A stretch of 51,922 nucleotides of DNA from positions 1 to 51,922 of the forward strand of contig NZ_MTSB01000025.1 in the NCBI RefSeq assembly GCF_002093745.1. The letters run 5' to 3'. This stretch comes from Pseudomonas graminis. GTDB taxonomy: Bacteria; Pseudomonadota; Gammaproteobacteria; Pseudomonadales; Pseudomonadaceae. Numbering within the stretch: position 1 is the stretch's first letter; each line of letters begins with the position of its first letter. The notes below the pieces were generated by a model, which was not told the origin of the DNA, ran no database searches, and worked only from the letters and a program-made list of their open reading frames with translations. Shown piece by piece: positions 19,742 through 30,429 of this stretch. The position numbers and the translations under genes are program-made.

Positions 19742-21073
19742 TCAATCCGCTGTCGGTTGGCCCAGCGGCACAGGTTCCTTGCTGCGCCAATGCGGCAGAG
19801 AGTTCCAGTAACGCTCACCCTTGGCGTCGTCGTACATGCCTTCCCAGCGCGAGATGACCAGCACCGCCAGCGCATTGCCGATCACGTTCAGGGCTGTGCG
19901 CGCCATGTCCATGATGCGGTCGACGCCGGCAATGAAGGCCAGGCCTTCCAGCGGGATGCCTGCGCTGCCGAGGGTTGCCAGCAACACGACAAAGGAAACG
20001 CCCGGTACGCCCGCAATGCCTTTGGAGGTGACCATCAGGGTCAGCACCAGCATCAGTTGCGCGCCAATCGACAGGTCGATCCCGTACAGCTGAGCAATGA
20101 ACATCGCCGCAATGCTCTGATACAGCGTCGAGCCGTCGAGGTTGAATGAGTAGCCGGTGGGCACCACGAAGCTGCAGATCGCTTTCGGCGCGCCGTAGGC
20201 TTCCATCTTCTGGATCACACGCGGCAGAACGGTTTCCGAACTGGCGGTGGAGTAGGACAGAATCAGCTCGTCCTTGAAGATGCGCATCAGCTTGATGACC
20301 GAAAAACCGAACGCCTTGGCGATCAGGCCCAGCACCACGAAGGCGAAGAAGGCAATGGCCGCGTAAACCAGAATCACCAGCTTGGCGAGTGGCAAAAGCG
20401 ACGCGAAACCGAAGTTGGCGACGGTCACCGCGATCAACGCGAACACGCCGATGGGCGCGTAGTTCATGATCATGTGAGTGACCTTGAACATGGTTTCCGA
20501 GACACCCTGAAACAGCTTCACCAGCGGCTCGCGAACCTCGGCTTGCAGGCTGGAAAGCCCCAGGCCGAACAGCACCGAAAAGAAGATGATCGGCAGCATT
20601 TCGCCGCGTGCCATTGCGGCAAAGATGTTGGACGGGATCAGGTTGAGAATGGTCTGGATAAAGGCATGATCGTGTTGAACTTCGGCAGTAGTCTGCTGAT
20701 ATTTGGAAATGTCGACCGTGCCCAGCGTGCTCATGTCGATGCCGGTGCCCGGGTGGAACACGTTGGCCAGAATCAGGCCCACCAGAATGGCGATGGTGGT
20801 CACAACTTCAAAGTAAAGAATGGTCTTGAGGCCGATACGCCCCAGTTTTTTCGCATCGCCTACGCCCGCGATGCCGACGATCAGCGACGCAACAACGATA
20901 GGGATGACGATCATTTTGATCAGGCGGATGAAAATGTCGCCCGCGGGTTGCAGGATATTGCTGATCCACCATGCCTTTTCGGCACTGAAATGGTTGAGCA
21001 ACGCGCCGACGGCGATGCCCAGTGCCAGTCCGATCAGAATCTGCCAGGCCAGACTCAGCTTTGCCTTCTTCAT
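19742..21073 (-). CDS. dicarboxylate/amino acid:cation symporter (GltP-like)
   Basis: A 443-residue DAACS-family secondary transporter importing glutamate/aspartate or C4-dicarboxylates with protons or sodium. About eight membrane helices plus two re-entrant loops are present. Family signatures are 'SYSTASSETVLPRVIQKMEA' (HP1 serine-rich loop), 'NLDGSTLYQSIAAMFIAQ' (TM7, usually NMDGT) and 'GVPGVSFVVLLATLGSAGIP' (HP2). The ATG at 21073 has AAGGG about nine bases upstream; an in-frame TTG six codons earlier lacks one. By layout it most resembles GltP glutamate/aspartate:proton symporters, but the substrate is not certain. Confidence 0.9.
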   Translation of the reverse strand: MKKAKLSLAWQILIGLALGIAVGALLNHFSAEKAWWISNILQPAGDIFIRLIKMIVIPIVVASLIVGIAGVGDAKKLGRIGLKTILYFEVVTTIAILVGLILANVFHPGTGIDMSTLGTVDISKYQQTTAEVQHDHAFIQTILNLIPSNIFAAMARGEMLPIIFFSVLFGLGLSSLQAEVREPLVKLFQGVSETMFKVTHMIMNYAPIGVFALIAVTVANFGFASLLPLAKLVILVYAAIAFFAFVVLGLIAKAFGFSVIKLMRIFKDELILSYSTASSETVLPRVIQKMEAYGAPKAICSFVVPTGYSFNLDGSTLYQSIAAMFIAQLYGIDLSIGAQLMLVLTLMVTSKGIAGVPGVSFVVLLATLGSAGIPLEGLAFIAGVDRIMDMARTALNVIGNALAVLVISRWEGMYDDAKGERYWNSLPHWRSKEPVPLGQPTAD

Positions 21074-21526
21074 ATTATTACCCTTGTTCAAAGTGGCTTG
21101 GGCAAGTCCAAAACCGATGCGCCGAGCGTGCTTTTTCCAGCATTTTCAGGGCAGGGGATCCCTTTGGAAATGTCCCGAGAAGGTCACCGCAGGCGAGCGT
21201 CCTGGCTCTGTAGCAGGCGAAAAAAGTCGCAACTATTCCCACGGCACGCGCCGACGTCTAATGCCGTAAACGGCTACCTCATGCCGAATCGGCATACGAA
21301 TGCGCAAATATGTGTTGATTTATGACCGCCGAGAAGAAGGCGATTTGGCGTAAAGGTGGCTAAAACGTCGTCTTCGGCCTGATAGAGGGAAGTGTGGGGA
21401 AGGGCGAACATTGCGTTGCTGAATCGATTACTGAGGGGATTTAACGGATGTACGGTAATCGAGGCGCCCGGACCTGCTTATCCGAAGGCGGCAGGTGGCC
21501 CAGGCGCTCGACAATGTTCTGAACGG
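21074..21526. other. 453-base gap between the symporter and rimK genes
   Basis: No convincing gene, RNA or repeat is visible here. It must contain the symporter promoter (minus strand, right of 21073) and the 3' region of rimK. I could not assign promoter boxes or a terminator with confidence. Confidence 0.5.
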
Positions 21527-22432
21527 TCAGCCTTTACCCTTTGTGCGTGTCATGTGCGGGCCGCTGTTTTTTTCCAGGTACTCGATGATCATCCCGGCGA
21601 CGTCCTTGCTGGTGGTCACCTCAATGCCTTCCAGGCCGGGCGACGAGTTCACTTCCATGACCAGCGGGCCGTGATTGGAACGCAGGATGTCCACGCCCGC
21701 CACGCTCAACCCCATAACCTTGGCTGCGCGCAATGCCGTCATGCGCTCTTCCGGCGTGATCTTGATCAGGCTGGCGCTGCCGCCGCGGTGCAGGTTGGAG
21801 CGGAACTCGCCTGGCTTGGCCTGACGCTTCATCGAAGCAATGACCTTGTCACCGACCACAAAGCAGCGAATATCCGCACCGCCCGCTTCCTTGATGTATT
21901 CCTGAACCATGATGTCCTGCTTGAGGCCCATGAAGGCTTCGATCACCGATTCGGCGGCGGTGGCGGTCTCGCACAGCACCACGCCGATGCCTTGAGTGCC
22001 TTCCAGCACCTTGATGACCAGCGGCGCGCCGTTGACCATCTGGATCAGGTCGGGAATGTCATCCGGGGAGTGGGCAAACCCTGTAACCGGCAAGCCGATA
22101 CCGCGACGTGACAGCAATTGCAGCGAGCGCAGTTTGTCCCGCGAGCGGGCGATGGCGACCGATTCATTGAGCGGGAACACACCCATCATTTCAAACTGAC
22201 GCAACACCGCGCAGCCATAAAAAGTCACCGAAGCGCCGATGCGCGGAATCACCGCATCGAAGCCTTCCAGCGGTTTGCCGCGATAGTGGATCTGCGGCTT
22301 GTGGCTGGCGATGTTCATATAGGCGCGCAGGGTGTCGATCACCACCATCTCATGGCCTCGCTCGATACCGGCTTCAACCAGACGACGGGTGGAATACAGA
22401 CGCGGATTACGCGAAAGCACAGCGATCTTCAT
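21527..22432 (-). CDS. rimK: 30S ribosomal protein S6--L-glutamate ligase RimK
   Basis: A 301-residue ATP-grasp ligase that adds glutamate residues to the C-terminus of ribosomal protein S6. The start [20 protein letters not shown] is the family N-terminus. ATP-grasp elements include '[19 protein letters not shown]' (P-loop-like), '[20 protein letters not shown]' and '[17 protein letters not shown]' (metal-binding Glu/Asn). Its ATG overlaps the rimB stop in an ATGA, so translation is coupled. In Pseudomonas, RimA, RimB and c-di-GMP tune RimK activity, altering the proteome and virulence or rhizosphere colonisation. Confidence 0.95.
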   Translation of the reverse strand: MKIAVLSRNPRLYSTRRLVEAGIERGHEMVVIDTLRAYMNIASHKPQIHYRGKPLEGFDAVIPRIGASVTFYGCAVLRQFEMMGVFPLNESVAIARSRDKLRSLQLLSRRGIGLPVTGFAHSPDDIPDLIQMVNGAPLVIKVLEGTQGIGVVLCETATAAESVIEAFMGLKQDIMVQEYIKEAGGADIRCFVVGDKVIASMKRQAKPGEFRSNLHRGGSASLIKITPEERMTALRAAKVMGLSVAGVDILRSNHGPLVMEVNSSPGLEGIEVTTSKDVAGMIIEYLEKNSGPHMTRTKGKG

Positions 22433-22905
22433 GCAACACCTGAGGAAGTAGAGGCCGGGAACACCGGCTTGTCTTGTACATACGTTATGCCCGGATTGAC
22501 GACCAGTTGGCCATCGATCAGAGCCTTGGAACCCAGCAGCAGTCGATAGCGCATCGACTTGCGGCATGCCAGTGTGAATTCCACTGGCCAGATACGATCA
22601 CCCAGTGCCAGCGTGGTGCGAATGACGTAACGCACCTGCGCGTGGCCGTTGGAGCTTTTTATGGTTTTCAAGGCAACCAGTTGCGCTTCACAGCGACGAT
22701 GCCGCAGCTGAACCACGGTCCCCAGGTGGGCGTTGAAGCGCACCCATTTCTGCCCGTCACGTTCGAAAGGCTCGATTTCCGTGGCGTGCAGGCTTGAAGT
22801 GCTGGCGCCGGTATCGATTTTTGCCCGCAGGCCAGCCACCCCCAGGTCGGGCAGCGCCACCCACTCGCGCAGGCCGATAACGGTCAGGTGATCAAATGTC
22901 TTCAA
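22429..22905 (-). CDS. rimB: RimB, retropepsin-like ATP-dependent zinc protease family
   Basis: A 158-residue protein of the retropepsin-like/'ATP-dependent zinc protease' family. The aspartic-protease-like signature '[14 protein letters not shown]' (Asp near residue 31) and '[18 protein letters not shown]' are visible. The only available start is a TTG at 22905 with CGGA upstream; no in-frame ATG gives the family N-terminus ([18 protein letters not shown]). Its neighbours rimA (16-base gap) and rimK (4-base overlap) identify it as RimB of the RimABK system, which modulates RimK. Confidence 0.88.
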   Translation of the reverse strand: MKTFDHLTVIGLREWVALPDLGVAGLRAKIDTGASTSSLHATEIEPFERDGQKWVRFNAHLGTVVQLRHRRCEAQLVALKTIKSSNGHAQVRYVIRTTLALGDRIWPVEFTLACRKSMRYRLLLGSKALIDGQLVVNPGITYVQDKPVFPASTSSGVA

Positions 22906-22921
22906 TGCGATTCCGTATTTC

Positions 22922-23704
22922 TCAAGACGTCTTCCAGGCTTCGGGTGCTACCTCAGCCAGGGCTTTGAATGCAGGCTTGGCGAACAGATAGCCCTGCATC
23001 AGGAAAATGCCGCAATCGGCCAGAAAATCCCGCTCCTCAATGTGCTCGATCCCCTCGGCAATGAGCTTAATCCCCAAGTCCGAACACATTGTGACAACGC
23101 CACGAACAATCGCCTGACGCGCGCGATCACGATGAATGTCGCGGATCAGGTGCATGTCGAGCTTGATCAGATCGGGTTGAAAGTCAGCGAGCAGCGTCAG
23201 GCCGGAATACCCGGCACCGAAGTCGTCGATTGCCGTCATGAAGCCGAACTCTCGGTATTCGCGCAGAATATTGCTCAAATGGCCTTTACTGCACACATGC
23301 TCGCTTTCGATGGTCTCGAAAATCAACCGTTCGACGGGAAAGTCATGCTGCCTGGCCGCTTCCAGCGTGCTGCGGATGCACAGCTCGGGACGATACACGG
23401 CATTCGGCAAAAAGTTGATGGATAAACGCTCGGTCATGCCCAAACGTGCAGCACCGGCAATGGCGGTGGTCCGGCAGGTCTGATCAAAGCGATAGCGGTT
23501 CTTGTCAGTCACCTGACTCAGCACCGACATCGCACCTTCACCATTGGGGCCGCGGACCAACGCTTCGTGAGCAAAGATCGATTGATCCTGCAGGTTCACG
23601 ATGGGTTGATAGGCGTAATCAAACGAAAAGCCCAGTTCCGGACTGCCGGTGCAGCCCTCACACCCCTTCCGGGGGGCGGTCAACGAAGTTGGAAATTCTG
23701 TCAC
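22922..23704 (-). CDS. rimA: EAL-domain c-di-GMP phosphodiesterase RimA
   Basis: A protein of about 260 residues made almost wholly of one EAL domain, which hydrolyses cyclic di-GMP. 'FAHEALVRG' holds the EAL signature, followed by 'SINFLPNAVY' (Asn ligand), 'FETIESEH' (Glu), 'AIDDFGAGYSGL' (paired Asp) and 'KLIAEGIEH'. These are all metal/catalytic motifs, so it should be active. I prefer the GTG at 23704 (TEFPTSLTAPRKG) with GGAG six bases upstream; an ATG at 23716 is four codons longer. A small N-terminal Cys pair (GCEGC) precedes the domain. It is first in the rimABK operon. Confidence 0.9.
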   Translation of the reverse strand: MTEFPTSLTAPRKGCEGCTGSPELGFSFDYAYQPIVNLQDQSIFAHEALVRGPNGEGAMSVLSQVTDKNRYRFDQTCRTTAIAGAARLGMTERLSINFLPNAVYRPELCIRSTLEAARQHDFPVERLIFETIESEHVCSKGHLSNILREYREFGFMTAIDDFGAGYSGLTLLADFQPDLIKLDMHLIRDIHRDRARQAIVRGVVTMCSDLGIKLIAEGIEHIEERDFLADCGIFLMQGYLFAKPAFKALAEVAPEAWKTS

Positions 23705-23860
23705 ATCGCACTCCATGTGAGGTCGGGGCAATAAAATGATGAATGGCTGATTTTGACAAGCAAGGATCGGTTACTTCATGTTCGTGGAAGGTTCATGGGG
23801 CGGTCGCGTTTCCCGATGGGCCTGATAACGTTCAGACTGCCACACTGATGAGGAATTCAA

Positions 23861-24268
23861 ATGGCGCAAAAGCTGGAAGAAGACGAAAAAGTTCGTCTGG
23901 ATAAATGGCTGTGGGCGGCGCGATTCTTCAAAACGCGCGCGCTGGCAAAAGCCGCCATCGAAAGCGGCAAGGTGCATTGTCGCGGCGAACGTTGCAAGCC
24001 CGGCAAGGAGCCGCGTCTTGGCGATGAGTTTCAGATTCGTATGGGCTTCGATGAGCGCACGGTGGTCGTCGAGGCGTTATCGGTCGTGCGGCGTGGCGCG
24101 CCGGAAGCACAGACGCTCTATCGCGAGACCCCGGAGAGCATCGCCAAGCGGGAAAATGCGGCGGCTCAGCGCAAGGCTGGCAATCTGGGCGTCACCACCG
24201 ATGGAAAGCCGACCAAAAAACAGCGGCGTCAGCTGTTTGATTTTCTTGGCGCCCGGGGCAGCGACTGA
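23861..24268 (+). CDS. hslR: heat shock protein 15 (ribosome-associated, S4 domain)
   Basis: A 135-residue RNA-binding protein that, in E. coli, rescues stalled 50S subunits carrying nascent chains. The S4 domain is 'VRLDKWLWAARFFKTRALAKAAIESGK' in three parts over residues 10-40. The basic C-terminus (KPTKKQRRQL) matches the family. GAGG lies upstream of the ATG. It precedes hslO, the same order as in other gammaproteobacteria, suggesting shared heat-shock control. Confidence 0.93.
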   Translation: MAQKLEEDEKVRLDKWLWAARFFKTRALAKAAIESGKVHCRGERCKPGKEPRLGDEFQIRMGFDERTVVVEALSVVRRGAPEAQTLYRETPESIAKRENAAAQRKAGNLGVTTDGKPTKKQRRQLFDFLGARGSD

Positions 24269-24445
24269 AAAAACCGCCGAATGGCAGGCCTGACGGGTGC
24301 CCGAAAAGCCATCCGGCTTGGAAGCGCGCCGGATAGCTCCTAAAATGTGCGTCAAACCTTATGGTGCAAAGCACTTTCGAGTGCCGGACGGCGTGCCTCA
24401 CCGCTGCCGACCATTCATTGTCATTACCTCAGATACCCTCTCCCT

Positions 24446-25348
24446 ATGCATGATTTTCCGGACATCGATTTCACCCAGCGTTTCATCTTCGACGAAAGCG
24501 ACGTTCGTGGAGAGCTGGTCGCCCTGGAGCGCAGCTACGCCGAAGTGCTGGCCAAACATCCCTACCCGGAGCCGGTCGCGCAATTGCTTGGCGAACTGAT
24601 GGCGGCTGCGGCGTTGCTGGTCGGCACGCTCAAGTTCGACGGCTTGCTGATTCTGCAGGCGCGCTCCAGCGGCGCCGTCCCGCTGTTGATGGTCGAATGC
24701 TCCAGCGAGCGTGAGCTGCGTGGCATTGCCCGTTATGAAGAATCGCTGATAACGGCGGGTGCCGGGCTTCAGGACCTGATGCCCGACGGTTCGCTGGCGC
24801 TGACCGTTGATCCGAGCAAGGGCAAGCGTTATCAGGGGATCGTTGCCCTGGACGGTGTCGACCTCTCGGAAAGCCTCTCCAACTACTTCGTGATGTCCGA
24901 GCAGCTTGGCACGCGTTTCTGGCTCAAGGCGGACGGTCATCGTGCCCGCGGCTTGCTGCTGCAACAATTGCCCGTCGCGCAGATCGCCGACCCCGAGGAG
25001 CGCGCTGCCAGCTGGGAGCATGTCATCACGCTCGCCGACACCCTGTCGGCCGAGGAAATGCTGAGTCTGGACAACGAGACCATCCTTCATCGCCTGTATC
25101 ACCAGGACCCGGTTCGCCTGTTTGACGTGCAGCCTATCTGCTTCCGCTGCAGCTGTTCTCGCGAACGCTCCGCCAATGCGCTGGTCAGTCTTGGGCTGGA
25201 GGACGCGCAGCAGTTGGTGATCGAGCACAACGGCCATATCGAGATCGATTGCCAGTTCTGCAACGAGCGCTACCTGTTCGATGCCACTGACGTCGCACAG
25301 CTGTTTGCTGGCGGCGGTGTCGATTCGCCATCTGACACGCGCCATTAA
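24446..25348 (+). CDS. hslO: 33 kDa redox-regulated chaperone Hsp33
   Basis: A 300-residue chaperone activated by oxidative stress. The C-terminal zinc switch has 'CFRCSCSRE' and 'DCQFCNERY' (the C-x-C...C-x-x-C arrangement near residues 232-272), whose oxidation unfolds the linker and activates the holdase. The start [23 protein letters not shown] is family-typical, although no clear Shine-Dalgarno is visible before 24446. It lies 177 bases after hslR and before pckA. Confidence 0.95.
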   Translation: MHDFPDIDFTQRFIFDESDVRGELVALERSYAEVLAKHPYPEPVAQLLGELMAAAALLVGTLKFDGLLILQARSSGAVPLLMVECSSERELRGIARYEESLITAGAGLQDLMPDGSLALTVDPSKGKRYQGIVALDGVDLSESLSNYFVMSEQLGTRFWLKADGHRARGLLLQQLPVAQIADPEERAASWEHVITLADTLSAEEMLSLDNETILHRLYHQDPVRLFDVQPICFRCSCSRERSANALVSLGLEDAQQLVIEHNGHIEIDCQFCNERYLFDATDVAQLFAGGGVDSPSDTRH

Positions 25349-25432
25349 TCAACGCGTAAAGAGCCTCAGAATACGGTGTGGGCGCCTCTAATGCTGTTCT
25401 GACAGGAGGGTCCTACCATTTCTGGGCTTTTC

Positions 25433-27072
<1,640 letters not shown>

Positions 27073-27085
27073 TCAGCGCTGCCTG

Positions 27086-27116
27086 AAAAAACCGCCTTTA
27101 TCAGGCGGTTTTTTTT
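27086..27116 (+). terminator. intrinsic terminator of pckA
   Basis: AAAAAACCGCC (27086-27096) and GGCGGTTTTTT (27104-27114) form a stem over a 7-base loop, ending in a run of eight T. A competing CCTGA/TCAGG pairing overlaps it. Confidence 0.88.
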
Positions 27117-27144
27117 GCCCTCGTTTTACGCATTTCAGGACCTG

Positions 27145-27576
27145 TCATTTATTGTCTTGAATATACGTGTGGCCAGGTTGTATCACAACTTCCTTTACCA
27201 GGGCGTTGAGCTCTTTACTGTGGTAGAGGTCCAGGCACTTCAATAAATCAAACTTGACCCCTTTTACTTCAGATTCGACCAGCGGGTTTGTGTAGCGTCT
27301 GGCCAGATACTGATCAATGAGCGCTTTGACAGCGTCAGGGCTTTTCTCGAGGTCGTAATAAGCCCACTCGCGTAACGCAGTGACACTGCTTCCTGCATCC
27401 ATCGCGGTGCTTTTATCACCCGTGTAAGCATTCGCTATGCAAGTGGCCAACACCATGTCTTTGTAGTTTTGCTCATACGTCCGCTCCATTCCTTGGGGGG
27501 ATGAGGTCGAAGGTGCTGCGAGCGCTGCGAGCGCCAGGCATGAAAATAATACGCCTATCGCAAGAGTGCATTTCAT
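27145..27576 (-). CDS. Tai4-family type VI secretion immunity protein (orphan)
   Basis: A 143-residue periplasmic protein. The signal peptide MKCTLAIGVLFSCLALAALA is followed by 'YEQNYKDMVLATCIANAY', 'DAGSSVTALREWAYYDLE', 'YLARRYTNPLVESEVKG' and 'KCLDLYHSKELNALVK'. These blocks match the Tai4 family as I know it, the immunity proteins that bind Tae4 amidase effectors delivered by type VI secretion. Two conserved cysteines (CIANAY, KCLDLY) are retained. No tae4 amidase gene is visible on either side, so it is an orphan immunity gene, presumably protecting against neighbours' effectors. The ATG at 27576 is preferred over codons five residues earlier. Confidence 0.75.
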   Translation of the reverse strand: MKCTLAIGVLFSCLALAALAAPSTSSPQGMERTYEQNYKDMVLATCIANAYTGDKSTAMDAGSSVTALREWAYYDLEKSPDAVKALIDQYLARRYTNPLVESEVKGVKFDLLKCLDLYHSKELNALVKEVVIQPGHTYIQDNK

Positions 27577-28043
27577 TAGCTCAGGCTCCAAAAAATGATT
27601 TTGTCTTCTTTACAGCGCTGACCGGATTAATATCAAAAAATATCAGTGCGTTTTGTGGAGAGCAAGTGAGATGTGGATCTTATAAGTTGACGGAGTCAGC
27701 TAGCGCAGCTGTAAAAATGTCACAAATCCGAAGGGCATCTCTCTATCTCTTGTGTGAAATTTCCTAGATCATCCAACCCGCTTGCGTCTGGTTTCTCTGG
27801 GATCTAGCCTGCGCTTCGTCACTGCAAATTCAGTGACCGGGCGTGAGAACCCGATCTTAGTAGGCGCATCACTCTGTCAGTTGCCGTCGATCTTTATCGA
27901 TGCATGCTTCATGGCGGCTGTGTGCAGGCAGACTTCGGTCTGGCCGGATGCCTACTGTTCGGTTTCTCACCCTGTACACCGCTGCCACCTTTTGTTGTGT
28001 GAGAACGGCAAAGGATGGCGTTCACGACAGTAGGAGCAAAGCC
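27577..28043. other. 467-base gap without a recognisable gene
   Basis: The sequence between the Tai4-type gene and the DUF6124 gene is relatively AT-rich near 27600-27780. I found no homology to an amidase (tae4) in any frame. The short open frames here have no ribosome sites or family features. It presumably contains the promoters of both divergent genes. Confidence 0.5.
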
Positions 28044-28274
28044 ATGGTCAAACTCACGCCAGACCCACCCATTACTCTTGAGGAAACGCTGCTGCGCATC
28101 TCCGATCTATTGCGTTGTGCGTCGGCGACAGCGCATGAAGCCAGTGACCAGCTCAGTGGACAGACGCGTGATCTGACATCAACGGTCATCTATTTGCTTG
28201 ATATGGCTCATGCATTGGTCGAGCGATCACTGGCAAGCGTCGAAATCCGACCGCATCTGGAGTGTCAAGAATAG
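28044..28274 (+). CDS. DUF6124 family protein
   Basis: A 76-residue protein beginning MVKLTPDPPITLEETLLRIS. The 'V-K-x-T-P-D-P-P' start is characteristic of small DUF6124 (formerly DUF3077) proteins that occur in many copies in Pseudomonas. Helices with alternating small residues follow, ending 'LVERSLASVEIRPHLECQE'. TAGGAG lies upstream of the ATG at 28044. No function is known; paralogues are often scattered in accessory regions. Confidence 0.72.
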   Translation: MVKLTPDPPITLEETLLRISDLLRCASATAHEASDQLSGQTRDLTSTVIYLLDMAHALVERSLASVEIRPHLECQE

Positions 28275-28463
28275 CGCTCTGGAACTGACCGTTGCGCGAG
28301 CGGTACGTTGGCCATGCTTTCGGCCCATGTTGTAATTAAACATCTTCGAGGTCTCCCGCCCGTGTGACCTGCGAAAATGCTCAGGCCAGCGCCTCGACTT
28401 GTCGGGGCGTTGGCTTGTCTGGAATACTGGTTTTCTGTTTCTGGTGATGACAAGGAGGTGGTT

Positions 28464-28964
28464 GTGAGCGCGAACAGCATCGAGATACGACGTTTTGTAC
28501 CGAGCGATGAGCAGGGCGTGTCGGCACTGATCCTGCCGATCCAGCGTGAAGAGTTCGACATCGCTATCACCGCCGAGGATCAGCCTGATCTGAAAGCGAT
28601 CCCGGCGTTTTACCAGACCGGCACAGGCGACTTTTGGGTGGCCGTGCAGGGCGAGCGAGTGATCGGGAGCATTGCGCTCAAGGACATTGGTTCAGGGCAG
28701 GCCGCGTTGCGCAAAATGTTTGTCGCCGCTCCGTTCAGAGGGCGCGAGTTTTCGGTGGCGGCAAGGCTGTTGAGTCGCCTGGTCGAAGAGTCCACAGGCA
28801 AGGGCGTCACCGACGTGTTTCTGGGCACGACCGACAAGTTTCTCGCCGCGCACCGTTTTTACGAGAAGCATGGTTTCAGGGAGATAACGAAGGCGGATCT
28901 GCCCGCAAGCTTCCCGTTGATTTCGGTGGACAGCAAGTTTTACGCGCTAGCGCTGGCGCGTTGA
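28464..28964 (+). CDS. GNAT family N-acetyltransferase
   Basis: A 166-residue acetyltransferase starting at GTG 28464 with a near-perfect AAGGAGG seven bases upstream; earlier in-frame codons lack this. The GNAT core is 'ALRKMFVAAPFRGREFSVAARLLSR' (motif A, here R-G-R-E-F rather than R-G-x-G) and 'AHRFYEKHGFREI' (motif B). The replaced glycine of the acetyl-CoA loop is unusual but seen in some subfamilies. The substrate is unknown. It is convergent with the first of two paralogous genes, five bases apart. Confidence 0.85.
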   Translation: MSANSIEIRRFVPSDEQGVSALILPIQREEFDIAITAEDQPDLKAIPAFYQTGTGDFWVAVQGERVIGSIALKDIGSGQAALRKMFVAAPFRGREFSVAARLLSRLVEESTGKGVTDVFLGTTDKFLAAHRFYEKHGFREITKADLPASFPLISVDSKFYALALAR

Positions 28965-28968
28965 CGCC

Positions 28969-29670
28969 TTAGCTGACCACTGAACTGCTTGAGGTCTTCA
29001 GGGCCTCCAGCACTGAGCTGTCGCCAGAGGCCAGATTGGCTGCGTAGTTGTTGGGGTATTGCGCTTTTTCGATGGGCGGAAGCTCATCGTAGTGGGCCAG
29101 TATCATGAGCAAGGTGTCGGTGCTTTTTCCGGTTTCGTTGTATTCGTCGACGTAGCGTTTAGACATTGCCCTGTTCCAGACCTCTTGCTGATCGTACTTC
29201 TCCGAATAAGCAGCTTTTCGTTCATTCAACGTATAGCTACCCCCCTCGTCATACACAATCAAACTGAGCTTATCCTGGGATAGGCCTGCGAACGGGTTCG
29301 TTCCTGAGCCATTGGTAAACCGGGTCGCTTGTTTGGCTCTTTCGAGAAGTTCGGGATCTTGAGTGTCAGGCACTTCGGCATCGTGAACAGCTTTGCCTCC
29401 GTAATAGCTGCTGTCAGTCAATTTGGCGATGACGTCCTTCGCCAGCGAAGCGAGCTGTTTTGAATCAAGGCGGCTGTCGCGGGCTTCGGCACGCGCTGCG
29501 GTATCGTTCAATTGCAGCGCTAATGTTGACAACGTCGCGCTATCAGCATTTTTCGTTGCTGATGAAAGCTCTTTGGCGTCAGTGCTCGCAGCGGCCACGG
29601 AGACGGTTTTGGCGACCGTCTTGATCGTGTTGCTGGCTAGAAAACCGGAAATAGAGTTGTTGTCGATCAC
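28969..29670 (-). CDS. hypothetical protein, paralogue 1 of a tandem pair
   Basis: A 233-residue, Ala/Ser/Asp-rich protein of unknown family starting at GTG 29670 (MIDNNSISGFLASNTIKTVA) with GGACG upstream. There is no signal peptide or membrane segment. The N-terminal third is low complexity and Ser/Thr/Ala rich. The C-terminal part has 'NPFAGLSQDKLSLIVYDEGG', 'NERKAAY' and 'YDELPPIEKAQYPNNYAANL'. The last 63 residues are identical in the next gene. The soluble, disordered N-terminus would suit a secreted substrate or effector, but there is no direct evidence and no HrpL-type promoter was seen. Confidence 0.72.
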   Translation of the reverse strand: MIDNNSISGFLASNTIKTVAKTVSVAAASTDAKELSSATKNADSATLSTLALQLNDTAARAEARDSRLDSKQLASLAKDVIAKLTDSSYYGGKAVHDAEVPDTQDPELLERAKQATRFTNGSGTNPFAGLSQDKLSLIVYDEGGSYTLNERKAAYSEKYDQQEVWNRAMSKRYVDEYNETGKSTDTLLMILAHYDELPPIEKAQYPNNYAANLASGDSSVLEALKTSSSSVVS

Positions 29671-29727
29671 GATTGCGTCCTTGCAGCATGGGCCACGTCC
29701 ATGACACGAATACCGGGCGTTGAAGCC

Positions 29728-30429
29728 TTAGCTGACCACTGAACTGCTTGAGGTCTTCAGGGCCTCCAACACTGAGCTGTCGCCAGAGGCCAGATTGGCT
29801 GCGTAGTTGTTGGGGTATTGCGCTTTTTCGATGGGCGGAAGCTCATCGTAGTGGGCCAGTATCATGAGCAAGGTGTCGGTGCTTTTTCCGGTTTCGTTGT
29901 ATTCGTCGACGTAGCGCTTTGTCACGTCTCTTTTCCACGCCTGTTCAAGGTCGTGGTTTTCCAAATAGGCTGCGTTTCTTTCGTTAACCGTGTAGTCGCC
30001 CCCTTCGTCGTATATCACCAGGCGTAGTTGATCCTGGGACAAACCGGCGAACGGGTTTTTCCCTGTTCCGTTGGCAAATTCGGTCGCTTGTCTGGCTCGT
30101 TCGATAAGCGCAGGGTCGTCGGTCTTTGGAACCTCGGCGTCATGCAGTTTTCGATTGGCGTAGTAGCTGGTGCCCCCAACCTTGTCGATGATGTCTTTCG
30201 CCAGCGTACCCAGCTCTTTGAAGCCGAGGCCGCTATCACGGGCGTCAGCGCGGGCGGCACTGTCATTCAGTTGCTTGGCGAGCGTCGAAAGCGTTGCGGT
30301 GTCTGAGTTGGCTGTCGTTGGGGCCAGCTCTTTGACAGTTGTATTCCCGGCTGCCACGGAAGCGGTTTTAGCGACCGTCTTGATCGTGTTACTGGCGAGA
30401 AAGCTGGAGATTGAGTTGTTGTCGATCAT
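29728..30429 (-). CDS. hypothetical protein, paralogue 2 of a tandem pair
   Basis: A 233-residue paralogue of the adjacent gene, with exactly the same length and layout: MIDNNSISSFLASNTIKTVA start, diverged middle, and identical C-terminus from 'KRYVDEYNETGKSTD' on. It starts at ATG 30429 with GGACG upstream, and the two 5' flanks also match (GCGTCC..GCAG...GGGCCACGTCCATG). The pair arose by tandem duplication of a unit of about 759 bases. The nucleotide sequence of the last ~190 bases is almost unchanged while the middle has diverged widely, which indicates gene conversion or strong selection on the C-terminus. Function unknown. Confidence 0.72.
   Translation of the reverse strand: MIDNNSISSFLASNTIKTVAKTASVAAGNTTVKELAPTTANSDTATLSTLAKQLNDSAARADARDSGLGFKELGTLAKDIIDKVGGTSYYANRKLHDAEVPKTDDPALIERARQATEFANGTGKNPFAGLSQDQLRLVIYDEGGDYTVNERNAAYLENHDLEQAWKRDVTKRYVDEYNETGKSTDTLLMILAHYDELPPIEKAQYPNNYAANLASGDSSVLEALKTSSSSVVS

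Noticed and set aside
27577..28043. Possible tae4 amidase remnant next to the Tai4-type gene
   Set aside because: No frame on either strand shows an amidase Cys/His motif or family blocks.
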